A DNA stretch of 64,000 nucleotides from Corinectria fuckeliana (lineage: Eukaryota; Ascomycota; Sordariomycetes; Hypocreales; Nectriaceae): positions 62,001 through 126,000 of the forward strand of contig WPDH01000179.1 in NCBI GenBank assembly GCA_019137255.1. The letters are read 5' to 3'. The notes below the pieces were generated by a model that saw only the letters and a list, made by a program, of their open reading frames with translations, ran no database searches and was not told the DNA's origin. Position 1 is the stretch's first letter. The number at the start of each line of letters is the position of its first letter. Made by a program: the position numbers and the translations under genes. Positions 1 through 12,917 of this stretch are shown here, piece after piece.

Positions 1-1182
1 TAGTGGTTACAGCTGCATGACTCCCGGGACCAGGAAAGATCACAACGCAAGGAATAAATACTTGACGTGTAGCTGGACCGCAAAAAGTCGGGGCAAACTT
101 TTCACAAACCTTTGTGGCCCCCCGTTAAGCCCTGATGCTACTAATGCTGCGTGGGAGGCCAGAATCAGCGAGAGTGACTTTTTTGAGAAGTCAAAAGGGT
201 TGTCGTCGGTTTTTCTGCCGGAGCGAAAGGCGATTTCTGCGGCCACTTTTCGCATGCGGCCGTGTAGAGCAGAGATTTCAGATGCTCTGGAGAATCGAAG
301 ACTGCCTTTTTTTTTCTTCAGGAATTACACCGTAAGTGACGAGGACTGAGCTTCTGAGGAGTAGTGACTGTGTCGGTGGGAGTAGCACATGTGGAGACTC
401 TACAAAGTCACCACCAAGGTTCAATAGAGGATTGGAAACTCGCAGTCGACAGTCCGGCGCTTCAGAAAAGAAAATCAACGCGGTGGCGCGAGAAATTCCT
501 TCGCGACCCGAGAAACGGTTCTGGTGACGTTGCTGCTATCGCCGGGTAGGTGAAGGCTAATGGCTCCGGATTCGCTCGTGGTGATGCGCGGATGTCACCC
601 CTGAACAAGCCAAGGCCAGCCGCCAAACCAGGACGATGAAAAGATAGATTTCAGCGATGGCGGCGCACAATACGGACGATGCCAGGCGCAGGGGCCGATG
701 CGGGGAGGAGCCAGCGCCGTGGGACGAACGGGTGATCTGGTTGAGTAGTTGCGTGTGCCGTCTCGTGTTTCCAGGCTGTGCGCAAGGCGGGATGGGGAGG
801 ATGGCGGCAACCGGGAGGCCGAGCTCAGAAGGCGAAGACGGGACGTTTTTTTGGCGAAGCGGGATGACGAGAGAAAGTGAACGCAGGTCTTCTCCCGGGG
901 AAATATGGCATGGAGAAGAGTGTTGGGGAGAAGTTTAGGTTGGTACAAGCAAGCAGCAAGCAAGCGAAATCCATAAACGCGGATGTGGACGCGGACGCTT
1001 TGGCCAGTCATGCGAGAGGGAGAGGTATAGAAGGAAGGAACCTGCCGGGCCGAAGTTGGATCAGCGCGGCAGTTGCCACCTACAGAGATACAGAGAGGGC
1101 TACCTACAGTGGTGCTGTGGGAGCTGAAGAGGGTAAAGAGGTAAGGTAGAGAGAGATGTTGCCTCACCTGTCGCTCAATCGG

Positions 1183-1217
1183 CCAGTCAGTTAGTCAATC
1201 AGTCAGTCAATCAGTCG
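1183..1217. repeat. Degenerate (CAGT/CAAT)n microsatellite
   Basis: Imperfect tetranucleotide repeat alternating AGTC and AATC units in non-coding DNA. Confidence 0.8.
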
Positions 1218-1550
1218 GATGGCTGGCTGGCTGGCAGAAGGCAGCGGGCAGCAGTATGTCTCGAGGCCAGCGAGTGGAGAGAGCTCCCAATACAATGGAC
1301 CGTACGTATAGTGCAGGGAACGTCAGATGTCATCTATCAAAACAAAACAACGTGCCAGATAGATGAACTCGACGAGATGATTACTCGACGAGACAATTAC
1401 CCGACGGATATCACGATGATCATGGGCCGGGGACGGGGACGAGGACCAGAACCAGCCAGGCGGGCGGCAGACGGGCAAGAAGCAGCAATAGGGAAATGGC
1501 AAGCGGCCTATGAACAGTAACGGTAACGGTGACTACTCCCAAGGGCTACA

Positions 1551-1581
1551 GAGACGAGACGGGACGAGACGAGACGAGACG
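1551..1581. repeat. (GACGA)n-like pentanucleotide repeat
   Basis: Repeated GACGA/GACGG units, followed by further purine-rich GGGACGACAA-type sequence. Confidence 0.8.
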
Positions 1582-1890
1582 TCAGAGGCGAAGGACGAGG
1601 GACGGGACGACAAAGGGAGATAACAGAAGCGAGAACAAGACGGCCGACGGATGACGGACGTGAACGGCCTAACGGAAGAGAGAAAAGCGGCCATTTCCCT
1701 GCTACAGAATTCGTACCCTCCTCCTCCTCCCTACAGAGTCCATCCATAGTCAACGAGGATATCGCCCTTTCGGTGGAGTCACGAGTGGGTTGGATGTATC
1801 ATGGATGTGATGTCGGTAGGTCAGATTGGTAACGCCCAGGGATCGAATACTACTGCACAGGGCAGAGACAAGAACAGGGCAGTACAGAGT

Positions 1891-1913
1891 ACAGGACAGG
1901 ACAGGACAGGACA
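1891..1913. repeat. (ACAGG)n repeat
   Basis: Four and a half tandem ACAGG units in non-coding DNA. Confidence 0.85.
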
Positions 1914-3632
1914 CAATGGGCAGGTATGTTGACAGCAAGCAAGCAGTATGGTAGCGTAGCATTGCCAAATCACAGAATGACGAGTCACGATCAGACCCGG
2001 GGTCGGAGGGGCCGGGGGGGTTCTCTGATCAATAATCCACCAAAGGGCAAAGGGCAACGCAAAAGAGAGCGGGGAGAAGGGGAGAGAAGGAGAAGAAGCA
2101 TACTAAGTTGCCGGGTTGGTACTTAAGTATACTTGCACATGTACTTGCACATATACCTGCACATATACTTCCACCTCTATGTCTTCCCGGCCTTGTCCGG
2201 AGAGGCATCCGGGCGTCGACCTTGTTAGCCCGTGCTGTACCGCCCCCAATGTGATGCTTCATCTGGGATCGGTCTGGTCCAGGGCCACGAGTGCAGGTGT
2301 CCGGACAAGGGAACTTAACTGGACAACGATAAAGAACAGCAGCACGCCTGCACCCAGAACGCGCATCTTTTGCAGGGCCGCATCCCGGGAACGGACATAT
2401 GCTGCCATGATATGAGGGTTCGTGCGAAGCCTCGAGCGTACTTTGTACGTACTACGTACCGAGCCCCGGCTTGTCATTCATAGGTGGCCCGCCGTGTTTG
2501 TCTCGAGCCCTGTTCGTCCTGGGCAAAGACAAGCAGCAAAGAACCTTCCCATTAAGTCTTACGGCGAGAAGGTACTCCATACCCGACTCTACTTACCTAT
2601 TTGTCTCGCCTTACTACTAGATACCAGTACTTGTAGTACCTGCCCAAGCAAGTACGTACCTATATTAACCGGCCCTAAACGCCGGGACCGGGGGGAGGTC
2701 CGAATCACTTCATGGCCTCACCAGTAGCCAACAACCGAGCGCAACGGGGACTTCCGACGGTCGTGTAACCCACCTCCGTCAATGAGCGTGCCGGGTTCAG
2801 CGGACAAAGCAAGCGCCCCCAATTCGGCTACGGTTTATTCGGACTTCAACTGAACGGGTGGGCTGTAACTGGTGGGGGAGGGGGAGAGTGTTTCGGCATA
2901 GATGAAGTCCAAGAAAACGGGGACCAAGATTCGAGGAATGGGATAACAAGTACCAACGGCGATGCCACATCCTGAACAAGATCGAACACGTAGCAGGCAG
3001 AAATAAATCAAGAAACGAATACGTACAGTACATAGGCCTACATCCCCCGTCCCGTCCTTTTTCACTCTTCTCCCGAACACCCCCCCCTCCCCAAAGCACT
3101 TCGCCTCGTACCTCCTTGTACATAAAGTCGATGTAAGAATACCAGTACTTGGACATATCCGCGTCCCACCCGCAATGTACCGCGTGCCTGATATGTATCT
3201 CGACATGTCCTGTTGGTTAGCGTGGACAGGTGGACAACCCGCAACGACCAGGGTCCCTTGAGCCGTTTGATGACAGGCAGGGGGGTGTTTGCTCAATGCT
3301 GGCTCGTTCACGGCCTTAACATGGGATGCCTTAAGCTCCGTGCTTCCACTCTTCCAGAATGGCAGGAAATCCACACCTGTCAAAGACGGATTCAGCCATG
3401 CCGCTGTGACCAGTTGCGAGCGACCGCATGCACCCCGGGGAATTTCAACGGCTTGGCAGGCAGGCGATGGTTGGCTGTTATGCTCTGCATCTCCGGGCGC
3501 CGAGGGAAGCGAGATGATACTGCCGTCAAGCGCTGGAGTTGCTAATAGACGATGGATGCTGGGTGTTGGGTGCTGGACGTTGAATGCTCGCCCGGCCAGC
3601 GCTCCGAGGTTCCTCTACAAGGGTTGGCTCTG

Positions 3633-3653
3633 ACTCTCTCTCTCTCTCTCTCT
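3633..3653. repeat. (TC)n microsatellite
   Basis: Near-perfect TC dinucleotide run. A similar run lies at about 4071-4091. Confidence 0.9.
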
Positions 3654-3731
3654 TTGTGAGGTGTGAGGTGAGGTGAAGTGCGCAAGTGCGTTGCTCGTTA
3701 CTACGTAGGCTGGGGCGGTGGGTAGTACGAA

Positions 3732-3752
3732 GTATGTATGTATGTATGTATG
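3732..3752. repeat. (GTAT)n microsatellite
   Basis: Five tandem GTAT units. Confidence 0.9.
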
Positions 3753-4070
3753 CAGGTGGTGCATTACTGCATCGCGCATCGTGGTGGTGGTTGGGTGGCT
3801 GGGAGGCTGCTGCTCGCAGACGAGGGCATATGATACATCACAACTGTTCAATACGCGACACACAGCAATAGCCGCCTCGACATTGCGCACTCTCGGTACT
3901 TCGCTCTGCGGGTTCTGAGATGCTCAGAATGTGCTGTGACTTGTCTCCGCGATCTTTGTGTCATGCACGAGAACCCAAGCAAGGGAATGGCGATACGATA
4001 GTTGTCGCCAAGCTCGCATTAGCTAGCCTCAACTCACGTCACCGGTCCTCGTTTCTCGTGCCTCGGGCTC

Positions 4071-4091
4071 TTCTCTCTCTCTCTCTCTCTT
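4071..4091. repeat. (TC)n microsatellite
   Basis: Pure TC dinucleotide run. Confidence 0.9.
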
Positions 4092-5105
4092 TGACTCTGT
4101 CTCTGGCAAATCACGAGTCCATCCCACCTCAACAGAATCCACCTCGGCGGCGTCGTCGACCTTGCTTCTCCGGCTTCAGCTCCCCGGCCAAGCGAAGGCA
4201 CCACCATCCACAGAACGAGCCCGAATACGTACCGATTCGTACTTCGTACATACATGCCTACTAGTACCTAATCTAGTACCTACTCGGATGAGAGAGCCTG
4301 ACTGCTTGAGCTTGCTCCGGACAAGGGTATTGCCGCCTACTACTATGTACTATGTATGCACATTACTACTACGTAGTGACGAGCTTAGCCTGTCTTTCCA
4401 CACGCTGCCGAGCCGAAGCCCGATTGCGCATGCGGCACTCGAGGATTAGATGCAAACATGGGGCCCGCTGATCGCCGGTCCTCGCATGAGCCTTGAGTCG
4501 CATCATCTCACATCCAGAAGAAGCCGCATTTGAGCTCCAACAGCATGAGCTGACAGCTCTGCGAGGGATCAACCCGGCCAGGTCCTCGAATTGGACCACC
4601 AGATGACCTTTGGGAAATGGCAGATCGACCAGGCGAAGACAGCTTTGGCAGTGAGCACCCAACGTGGGTTCCGCTCTGATCACTTCCCTGTGCAACCAAT
4701 ATGCCCAAAATAAATTGAAAACAAACAGTTGCAAACTATGTAGGTGCTTCGCAAGTAGTAGGTTAGCCACTGCAACCAGTGCCGGGGCCCATGGCAGTTG
4801 ATCGACGCGACGAGTGCCCCAGGCTAGAAATTTCCGATCAGGATAAGACCCGGACAACTGAAGAATGCCCATGCGGCCATTCCCGTCGACGCTAGATTTT
4901 GTCGGGGTGGGCAGACCCCATTGAGATATCACCAGGATATATCGACAAGGGTGATGTACCGGGGTGCTCACCAGGGTGGGAAATTATTGCTTCGGCTATC
5001 CAGGTGTGAGTCGGGCGTAAAACGCAACTATGCAGCCCTCCGTTTCCGCTCCTGGCCAGAGACAGACCCAACCAACAACGGTGGTGGCCTGTCAGAGGAG
5101 CGAGT

Positions 5106-5129
5106 AGAGAGAGAGAGAGAGAGAGAGAG
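5106..5129. repeat. (GA)n microsatellite
   Basis: Pure GA dinucleotide run of about 12 units. Confidence 0.9.
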
Positions 5130-5630
5130 GAAAAGACAAAGGGGAGAGCGAGGGTTGCATGCGAGTAAAAAGTGCCCTGGCTCAAACTGCGCTGGAAGTG
5201 AGACTGACCAGGCTGGGAATAGCATTTGCTGGGCATCGCGGAAAGCAAGTCTTGAAGCGGGAGCCTTGACCGTTTTTACCGCTCGGCCACCAATCCAGGA
5301 CAGCTTGTTTTCGTTGACATGGGGTGGCTGATGCATGCTTGATTCTTCTCCAAGCAAGCCCGGCTTCGGCTGCAAGGCAAGACGGCTTGATTTGCTTTTG
5401 ATCCGTTCGAACGGGACGGGGGAGCCACTTTGGGATGGGGGGGATAAGTTGCTCGATACAGTTGTTGAGCTTGCCGCTAAGAGAATGAAATCGGACTTGG
5501 AGACCTGTCAGGGCCCAGGGATACTCGGAGAATGAATGGCATGTGAGAGATGCGGTGGGATGTAGGTGAGGGATCGTGGGCGGCTCGAGAGTCTTGGCAG
5601 CATGACAGGCACGGTGGCATTCTATCATCC

Positions 5631-5657
5631 CCATCATCTCCATCATCTCCATCATCT
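5631..5657. repeat. (CATCATCTC)n minisatellite
   Basis: Three nine-base units CCATCATCT. They create an artefactual Met/Glu-rich open frame on the minus strand. Confidence 0.85.
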
Positions 5658-6125
5658 GTATTCGTAAACTAAGGCAGAGTCGAAGCAGGGCTGGCTACCG
5701 ACCTGAGGCCACGACATGTCCTGCAGGACACGTAACCAGAACAGAAACATGGCCTGTCATGTCTGTCTCCGCTTCTGTTTCTGTCTCTGTCTTTGTCGCC
5801 TCACCTCTGGATCTCACAAATGCCCACCACCGGGTACCGGGACCTCGGCCGCCGGCCGGTAACGAGCTGAGACTTGTTTCGTTTCCACTTCCACTTCCAC
5901 ACAACCTAGATTCAGACACCCATGTCTGAAGCATGTTTCCCAACCTAACCCAACCCCGTGATTGCCGTCCGATGCTGAGCTTAGCATCAGATGTGGAGTG
6001 CAGCTCGAACCCGCCTTGGAAACGGCAAGGCCTCGCTCGGTCTGCTTCAGTCTGTTGCAAGGGATAGTGGGGATGCCCTCTCTCCCTTGCTTCTGCTCCA
6101 GATATTGCGCCGTAGGCTGTCACCT

Positions 6126-6145
6126 CCGCCGCCGCCGCCGCCGCC
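6126..6145. repeat. (CCG)n trinucleotide repeat
   Basis: About six CCG units in non-coding DNA. Confidence 0.85.
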
Positions 6146-7414
6146 CTGTGTTCCGATTTCGTTTCGTTTAATCAGGGCCCCCGACCCCGGTCACCATTAG
6201 AAGCCCGCCAAGTCGTTGCTGGAAGGTCTGGAACAGCTTCGTATCGGATGTCCCCAAGCGAATAAACGAGGGTGTCGGGGCATCATTGTGCCGGGACTGC
6301 GCCGGGCGGGGGCAGAGGTTTCATCGCGTGAGGTAAATGACGGGATGGTGGCATTATGCTGTTTTGTTGCTCAGTAGTAGGCCTATAGCTGTGCTAACGA
6401 TGCATGGTTCCTGTGATGGCTCCATCTGTTAGCGGCCAGGGAAGCAGTAGGCAAGAAGAGCTAATTAGTCGTTCGTGTACGCATGACCAACAAATAGAGA
6501 AAGAAATGAACTGCTCATTTCAATCGCGTCGTGCTATTCGGTCTGTATGATATTTCTAGGCGGGCATGTATGTCACATGCTTATATTGGCTTTCACTCTT
6601 ATCTTGTCTCCTTAGATGGTATCGCTATTAATAATGATGGAGCAGTTAGCGCATCAGGGCATCCGGGTGTTAGAGCGTCAGGGACTTTAGGCGTCAGGGA
6701 GTCGGGCATTAAATAGAGCGTTATGGAATCGGGACTGTGATAAAGCGAATGACGTGGTAAGAAGTGTAGGTTAGGTTACAGCCCGAATAGACATATGGTA
6801 CAGCCCGAATGGCACAACTCTTTCAATTTGATGTGATTTGATATGTGTTTGTCAAAGTTTGTTGGTCTGTTCCATGGTGGCTCATTCCAGAGACATCGGT
6901 AAGCCAGCCTAAGGCCGCTCAAACGGAAGTAGATTGGAGATATTGGCATGAGCCTGCTGCCGTCGAATTTGAGGTTATCTGAACGTGTCGATTGGACGAC
7001 CGATGAAGAGGAAAGGGATTATTTCAACATCTATCAGTTTCAGTTCACAACAGATGGCACACAGTATAGATCACACAATCAGGTGTTACACTCGCAGCAA
7101 AGGGTCAGACAACTGCTCTGGCAGCTTTCCCAGTGCCTTGGAAGAACGCTTTGAGCTAGAACCCTAGACATCAGTTGATATAGTTGTTGGGGAAAAAATG
7201 TATTCTTTTCTAGGATATCCAAGTTACAATATCCGTACACGGTGCCAGGGCCATCGATCCAACCCAGGAGCAAGCAAAGGAGACCCGGCTAAAGTGGCAT
7301 TACACTCGAGCCGCGCATGATCCGTGTAATTCATGGCAGCAAGATGCACCCGTAAATCATAACCGTAATGACTGCCATGTGCAGCCAGATGCAACACTAA
7401 ACCCAACCCTTTAT

Positions 7415-8668
7415 CTATACCGTTAACGCCGTGCTAGTCTCATGAGAAGCCTTTTCGTTCTCAACACCCGCCTCCCACTCTACTCGCTCTCGGATCATGT
7501 CTTTTTTACACCACCATATCGTGATGACGCCCCACACGATTACCCATAGGAAAGGAACCGCCCAACATACGCCGTAGGCGCCTGTGGCAGGCACCTGGGG
7601 GATGACAGCGACGACGGTGAGAGCCGCCGCGAGGATCAACGACGGAATCGACCAAAAAAGAGACTGCACGTAGAGCATCCTCTGAAAGCGTCGGCTCGCC
7701 TGGTATCGAGCTGCGAGGGCCTCGCGGTAGGGTCGACCGGCACCAGCATTGACAGCCACGACGTCTTCGACGAAATAGTACGCACCCGGCAATACCTAGG
7801 TTGTTGTTAGCTTAGCCAACAGATCGTGGTTCAGGATAGACTCCACCTTATCTCCCTTCGCTGTTGAGCTAATTCTAAAGGGAGCAGGCCATCCCATCCG
7901 ATTGTACAGGGTGATGAGTGCAAGAACACCGCCGAGGCAGTAGAGAATAGCCGGGGCAGGCATGCAGAGGACTCTCAGCCAGACGATGTGAGGAGCGCTG
8001 CCGATGATGAAGAGGGCTGTAACAGCGGTGATGGTGAGTACCGACGCCCAATTCAGCAAGTCGAAGCACCAGCGGCTGGTGCTGCCCAATGGTCGATAGA
8101 ACCTCTCCTTTTTAACCAGGCGCAAGCTGCGGACGCCAAACTCGAGATACGTCGGTCCTCCCCAGATGGTGGTGATTACAGCGAAGATGATCCATCCTTC
8201 GACGTCGCCGGCATAGCGCATGCCATAGTAGAGAGCAATCGGGATGGCCGAGGCGTCGACGAAGACAAGAAAGGCAAAGATGAAGAGCTTCCAGCGCTTC
8301 CGACCATGATGCCATGTGAAGGGTAGCTGGGGCAGCAGCTGGGGGTTGTCGTCGTAGTATTCCTGCAAAGTCTTGCCGCGGCGCTTCCACTCCTCGCGGG
8401 TACCGGCTCGCGAGTCGTAATATGCTTCGGCTTGGGGCCGTTGTGCGTAGGATAGGCTTTGACGGGGCAGGTCTGAGCGATCACCGCCGCCTATGGTGTT
8501 TCTGCGCGGCGGAGGTGTAGTAGGCGGAACATCGTCATCGAAGCGGACGGCGGTTGCGAGCGGTCTCAGAGACTGGGTCGAAGGTCTGGTTCCGCCGGGA
8601 GTGGGAGTGGCGTCGGTGGAGGAGTCGAATTTGAGTTGTGAGATGCTTCCTCGCCGCACCTCGGGCAT
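7415..8668 (-). CDS. Six-TM fungal membrane protein, unknown function
   Basis: Two exons (8668-7847 and 7795-7415) are joined across a 51-nt intron (7796-7846). The intron has a weak GTGGAG donor but a good GCTAAC branch and TAG acceptor. Splicing keeps frame and gives 400 aa reading AKGDK/VLPGAYYFVEDVV at the junction. The first roughly 110 residues are polar and Ser/Thr/Pro-rich, probably cytosolic. Four hydrophobic segments follow in exon 1 (starting near LFIFAFLVFVDASAIP, WIIFAVITTIW, DLLNWASVLTITAV and MPAPAILYCLGGVLA) and two in exon 2 (FWSIPSLILAAALTVVAVI and CWAVPFLWVIVWGVITIWW). Between them is a conserved-looking loop, EDVVAVNAGAGRPYREALAA. I recall fungal hypothetical proteins with this YYFVEDVVAV loop, but I know no function. 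It stands alone, with no close neighbour on either side. Confidence 0.75.
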
Positions 8669-11600
8669 TGTGATGATTGTACGGAGTGGTGGAGATGGTG
8701 ACGTGTTAGTTAGCGAGAGGAGGGTAAGTCGTCATGTTTGAGCTGCTCGGTGAAGACGGGAACGTTGGCGGACGGAGTTTCAAAGATGGGCGATGAAAAA
8801 TGGAAGATGAAAGTATGAGACACAAGTTGGACGAGAACGGTCCGATAGTGGCGGGTTCACCGGAGCTCGTCAGCTTTAAGGTAGCACGGGCAGCAGCTTT
8901 TACTAGGAGTCGGTAGTCAAGTTAGCCGGCTCGTAAATGGAGAGGAATCACCGGACAAATCTCCTAGGTATTCCCTGGTCGGTTGGTCAGTTGGCCTGGC
9001 ACTGTACAGTAGTCTACCCGCGGAAAAGGAGGGTAGCACGCACTCTGTTTGGTGGAGCGAGCAGGAATGTGGTCGATGTCATCACCAGTTGGTGACGTCC
9101 TAGTCGTCGCTAACTTGTCAGTAGGGTCCCGGTACTGCCCAAATTCCGATGATCCGACCATCCGTCGACGTCATCGCGGTGTAAACATGGGGCTGCCCCC
9201 CCCCCCTCCGATTCGTTCTCTGCCGCTCTTCTGCCGCTCGCACTCGGGAAGGAGCCAAGGAGCGAAGCAAAGAAACGCTAACTCTTTTGTGCGTCGGCGT
9301 GGAAAGAGCCACCGACTCCGCCGACTTCCATTGACGATTGGCGATTGACATCCCACACGTGCATTATCGACTCCATTCTCGTCTCCATCCTGACCTCCAT
9401 TTCCATTTTCCTTTCCCATTTTTCACGTGATAGATGGCCTGATTGCCAAACGGTTTCAAGCACTCCCGTCTTCCCGTACTATGTACAGTCCCCCGCCAAC
9501 GCTCTTGCAGCAGTCTACAGTAACCTGCCCATCGGGAGATCCCTAATAAAGAGTGGGTATGGCCGCCGTTGATGCGGTCATTTTGTGAATCCTCCCCTGC
9601 AACACGAGGCAAGGTGGTGGCCCGTCAACCTGTTCAACTAAGGATGGCCAATGTCAATGCGATACGCTAAGCAGTTGATCTCTCTCCAAACTCTCATGGC
9701 AACGGGCAATGGGCAACGGGCGACGGACCTCGCTCGGCCCGTGAATCTCACCCACCAATGCCATGAGGAAAGTAGGCTGTGCCCTCCTCTACAGTCTGCA
9801 CGCGTACACCCCCGCAACCTCTCAACGCGCCCAGCGCCCAAATAATAGTCGACAATTTTGCCAAGGTTTATCTCCATGGCCCTGTCCTTGCACATCCGTG
9901 AGACAGTCGAGCATATCTTAGCGGCTGAGAGGTCAGCAGCATGGTCGCCATGATCATCGCGAACCCTTATCTCCAACAACCCAAACATGGACAGCCTCCC
10001 GACAGATTTCACCATGACAGCATAGTTTCACCATAGTAATACCATCACCTGGTGGATTGAGCAACTCTCTATCTGCTCCAAAACATTCTAGTACATGCTC
10101 TCAACGTCGTCTTGGCAACCAATGATTCGCTAGCTCGCAGGGAGGGTCACCCGAGGGCCAGGTGCTTGGCGGGACCACCCGGCGCCAGACATCTGCTTTG
10201 GGGTACAAACTCACAGTTCATGATTTATTGAGAGAAAGTTTGAAGTCAGAAGGGGAATGTCAGGCTACAACTAAAACAGCGTTACCAAACTGTCGGCCGG
10301 GTTTGCCTAAGGATGCTAAATATAGAACTGGAGTCGCGACAAAAATTACGTAGCCAAGGATGATTGTCTCCATTGGGTCCCTTGTAAATAATCATGTGAT
10401 ATTGCGGTAGTCGACTATTGGGGCAAGAAACCATGTCGGAAATGTAGGCCTATAGGTAGTGTATGCAATTTAACGCCTTGATACCAAATACGAATCTCTT
10501 ACGAGTCAACGGCAGCAGAGTTGATTTTGTAGGTTGCATAATTTCAAGAGAAAATGAAGGACTGAGGGATATGAGTGCAATGCTGTGCTAGAAAGACTAG
10601 ACTATCAAGGTCACTTACAAATATAGAGACACAGTAGTCATCAGATAGAAACCTAGATAGCGCTAGACGGATAGCTTGGGATCTTTTGAGGCTTGATCTC
10701 TTGCCATCTGTTCGACTATGAGGTTGTGTCTCGTAGAGTTCCACACTCCAAAGTCAGTCAAGCAAAGTTATTAGTCAAGGCTGACCCGAGGTAGGGAAGA
10801 AGCAGGTTCAGAAGAATCCTTAGTAAGTGCGACGGCCCTCGCTCCGGGAATGTTTGTTCACTTTTCATTCGCCTTGAAGCATTAGAATAATGATAAGGTA
10901 TTAAGAACAACGTCAATTTAACTAACCCGCTCTCAGTAAAAACAGAACCCACGAGTAACTCTACGGATAGACGAAGTACTAAACCTAAGCAACTGTGTCT
11001 TTGTTAGGAATACTCCAAGGCGATGTCTATAGTGCCAAACCATACATCTTCAGTTCTAAGCTCTTAGTGATCCAAGCTCACCACTGCGTTTTCGAAGACA
11101 TATAAACACGCTTTGAAAGAAGGCTGGATAGAATAGGACGAGCGTTGAAGGACAAACGACAGTTGTCAATATTTCAACCCCTTGTCCGACACCTTAACTA
11201 TATCCTTTCCTGGAAACACCACCGAACGGGGCGTTAGGCAATCTTGGTGAAGGAGCTCCTTCTGAAATTACCTCACGAAGGCTAAGAGTTTTAATGAAGC
11301 GAAGACATACCCTTTGTGAGTAATCGTAATTTTTGTCTCTGCTTTCAAAGGTCCCTACCGCACAGTACCTCGAGAGGGGGCGTGTCAGCACGCAACATCT
11401 GTTCCTGATCGAAAGCAAACATGTCGGCTTTAGAGGAAAGCAATGCCCTCGTTACTCAATCAACAAGGGCTTTTATATAGTAGAATAACAAACGAAGTAA
11501 AGCACTTACACTCTCATTTGCCGATTTGACAAAAACGACATATCCATAGTGTCCAGCAATGGAAGGCCTTGGTGCAGTCACAGCACCAGGAGTCGAGATC

Positions 11601-12917
11601 CCACTCTTCTACGCCGCCCAGTGCTTTCAATGATATTGCGAAGTCACATCAACTCAAACTCCCACTTGCTTTCCTACCTAGAAGAAGGGGGCTCGGAAGG
11701 GTTCGCTAGGAATAGTATAAATAGGCAGTTGGGTAGGGTTGTGTACAATACGCCTTTTGAATATTTGTTAGACCAAGTCCTGCAAGCCTAGGCATTTCCT
11801 CAAACCTGCACTATTCAAGCAAGTTCTTGGTTTTTATATATATAAAAAACGAGTATAAAAACAGTAGTGAGTCTACTGTTGATTGTAAAAGTGTAATTTA
11901 TTTATTCCTCACGGATTCGTGGTTGCGCTGAGAAATTCAGGTGCTGCTCCCTACGACTGGCACAAAGCTAACAAACATCTAGGGGGGTCGACTGTATTAG
12001 GCTCTGGGCTTAACCTCTACTGCCGGAACAAAAGGTCCTGGCTGATAGTATAATACCAGCCGGAATGCAAAAGTCACTGCTTTAGCGGTCATTGTTGGAG
12101 GAGTATTATTAAGCTGTCTGATGTGCCGGCAATGTTCACGCAAGTTCATGTATCCATGTCCTGGGCTGAGTCTGGTCACCAAGAAGGGAGCAGCTGTGAG
12201 GGCTCTGTGGCGCGCCAACAAACGATGGCAAAGCATACTCAATTTGGGCTACGACATGCCGTGCGAGACGAACGACGTCGTTGCGTTTTGAGAGTAGAGG
12301 TCATCAGTTGCGAAGCGCCATCAGACCGTCCGTTCCATGTCCATACAGCAAATTCACGAACACAACCCCTTCTCCCGGAAGAGACAGACATAATCAAAAA
12401 CCCGAATAAACGAACAGACAAGGGGTATCGTCATTCCTCAGCAGCGACAGCCGTATCCGTACATCGCATTATGTATTTCCAAGCACCCGACCACTTCCTA
12501 CACAAACAGACGGAATCCGACAGGTGCAAATCCGGGCTTGGGCCGCCTCATGCTGCCTCCCCATTTCCTCCCAACAAAATACCCCACCCCCTCAAAGACA
12601 CTGCCTGTTCAGACCAAGAAAGCACAAAAGTGTGCGGCTCGCACGCCCAGGGCGATTCAAACACCCCTTGGTGAGGCCGCGGGTATTACACAAGGGTCGT
12701 TGTAATAAAGACGACAGTAGATAGTGAAAATGCATCAGTGGGGGGAACGGTCGCTATAGACTGATTGCCTGGAGTCCGTGACCGAGTTCAACGCTCTGTG
12801 TCTCGTTGTTAGCTGCAGTCGTTGAAAGCTGGTATTGTGTTGGGAGATGCTTACTGCAAGTTACGATCCCTCATTTCCCTATCGAGGGTATCGATTTGCT
12901 TCGCCGTCAATCGCGCC
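8669..12917. other. Intergenic spacer with AT-richer block
   Basis: No gene is supportable. About 8.7-9.6 kb is the promoter side of the membrane-protein gene. About 10.2-12.0 kb is visibly AT-richer than its surroundings and full of stop codons. It has a TATATATATA palindrome near 11.84 kb and a small CAGTAG...CTACTG hairpin near 11.87 kb. It may be a degraded repeat, but I recognise no transposase or reverse transcriptase motif. The plus-strand frame around 12.13-12.67 kb has no coding signature that I recognise and lies in the 3' flank of the next gene. Confidence 0.5.

Larger units (their letters stand above)
1..7414. other. Gene-poor intergenic region
   Basis: I see no supportable gene in this stretch. 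Its open frames are short, low in complexity, mostly begin with GTG or TTG, or derive from microsatellites (for example the Met-Glu repeats antisense to the ATC repeats near 5.63 kb). It is unusually rich in simple repeats, listed separately, and in short palindromic runs such as TACGTAGTA, AGTACCTAC and ACTACGTACC between 2.4 and 4.4 kb. Around 6.65-6.71 kb a degenerate GCGTCAGGG motif recurs three to four times. A non-coding transcript cannot be excluded from sequence alone. Confidence 0.6.

Noticed and set aside
595..1167. 190-codon minus-strand frame
   Set aside because: Ser/Pro/Arg-rich low-complexity translation without domains, in a repeat-rich spacer; no splice-supported extension.
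1551..1913. Short direct repeats considered as a CRISPR-like array
   Set aside because: Units are 5-mers without spacers in a eukaryotic genome; simple microsatellites.
4369..4971. 200-codon minus-strand frame
   Set aside because: Starts with GTG, has no family resemblance, and overlaps microsatellite-rich non-coding DNA.
5182..5655. 157-codon minus-strand frame
   Set aside because: Its start is made by the ATC minisatellite (Met-Met-Glu repeats); the rest has no coding signature I recognise.
12123..12674. 183-codon plus-strand frame
   Set aside because: First codon is GTG, composition is random-like, and it lies in the 3' flank of the coiled-coil gene.
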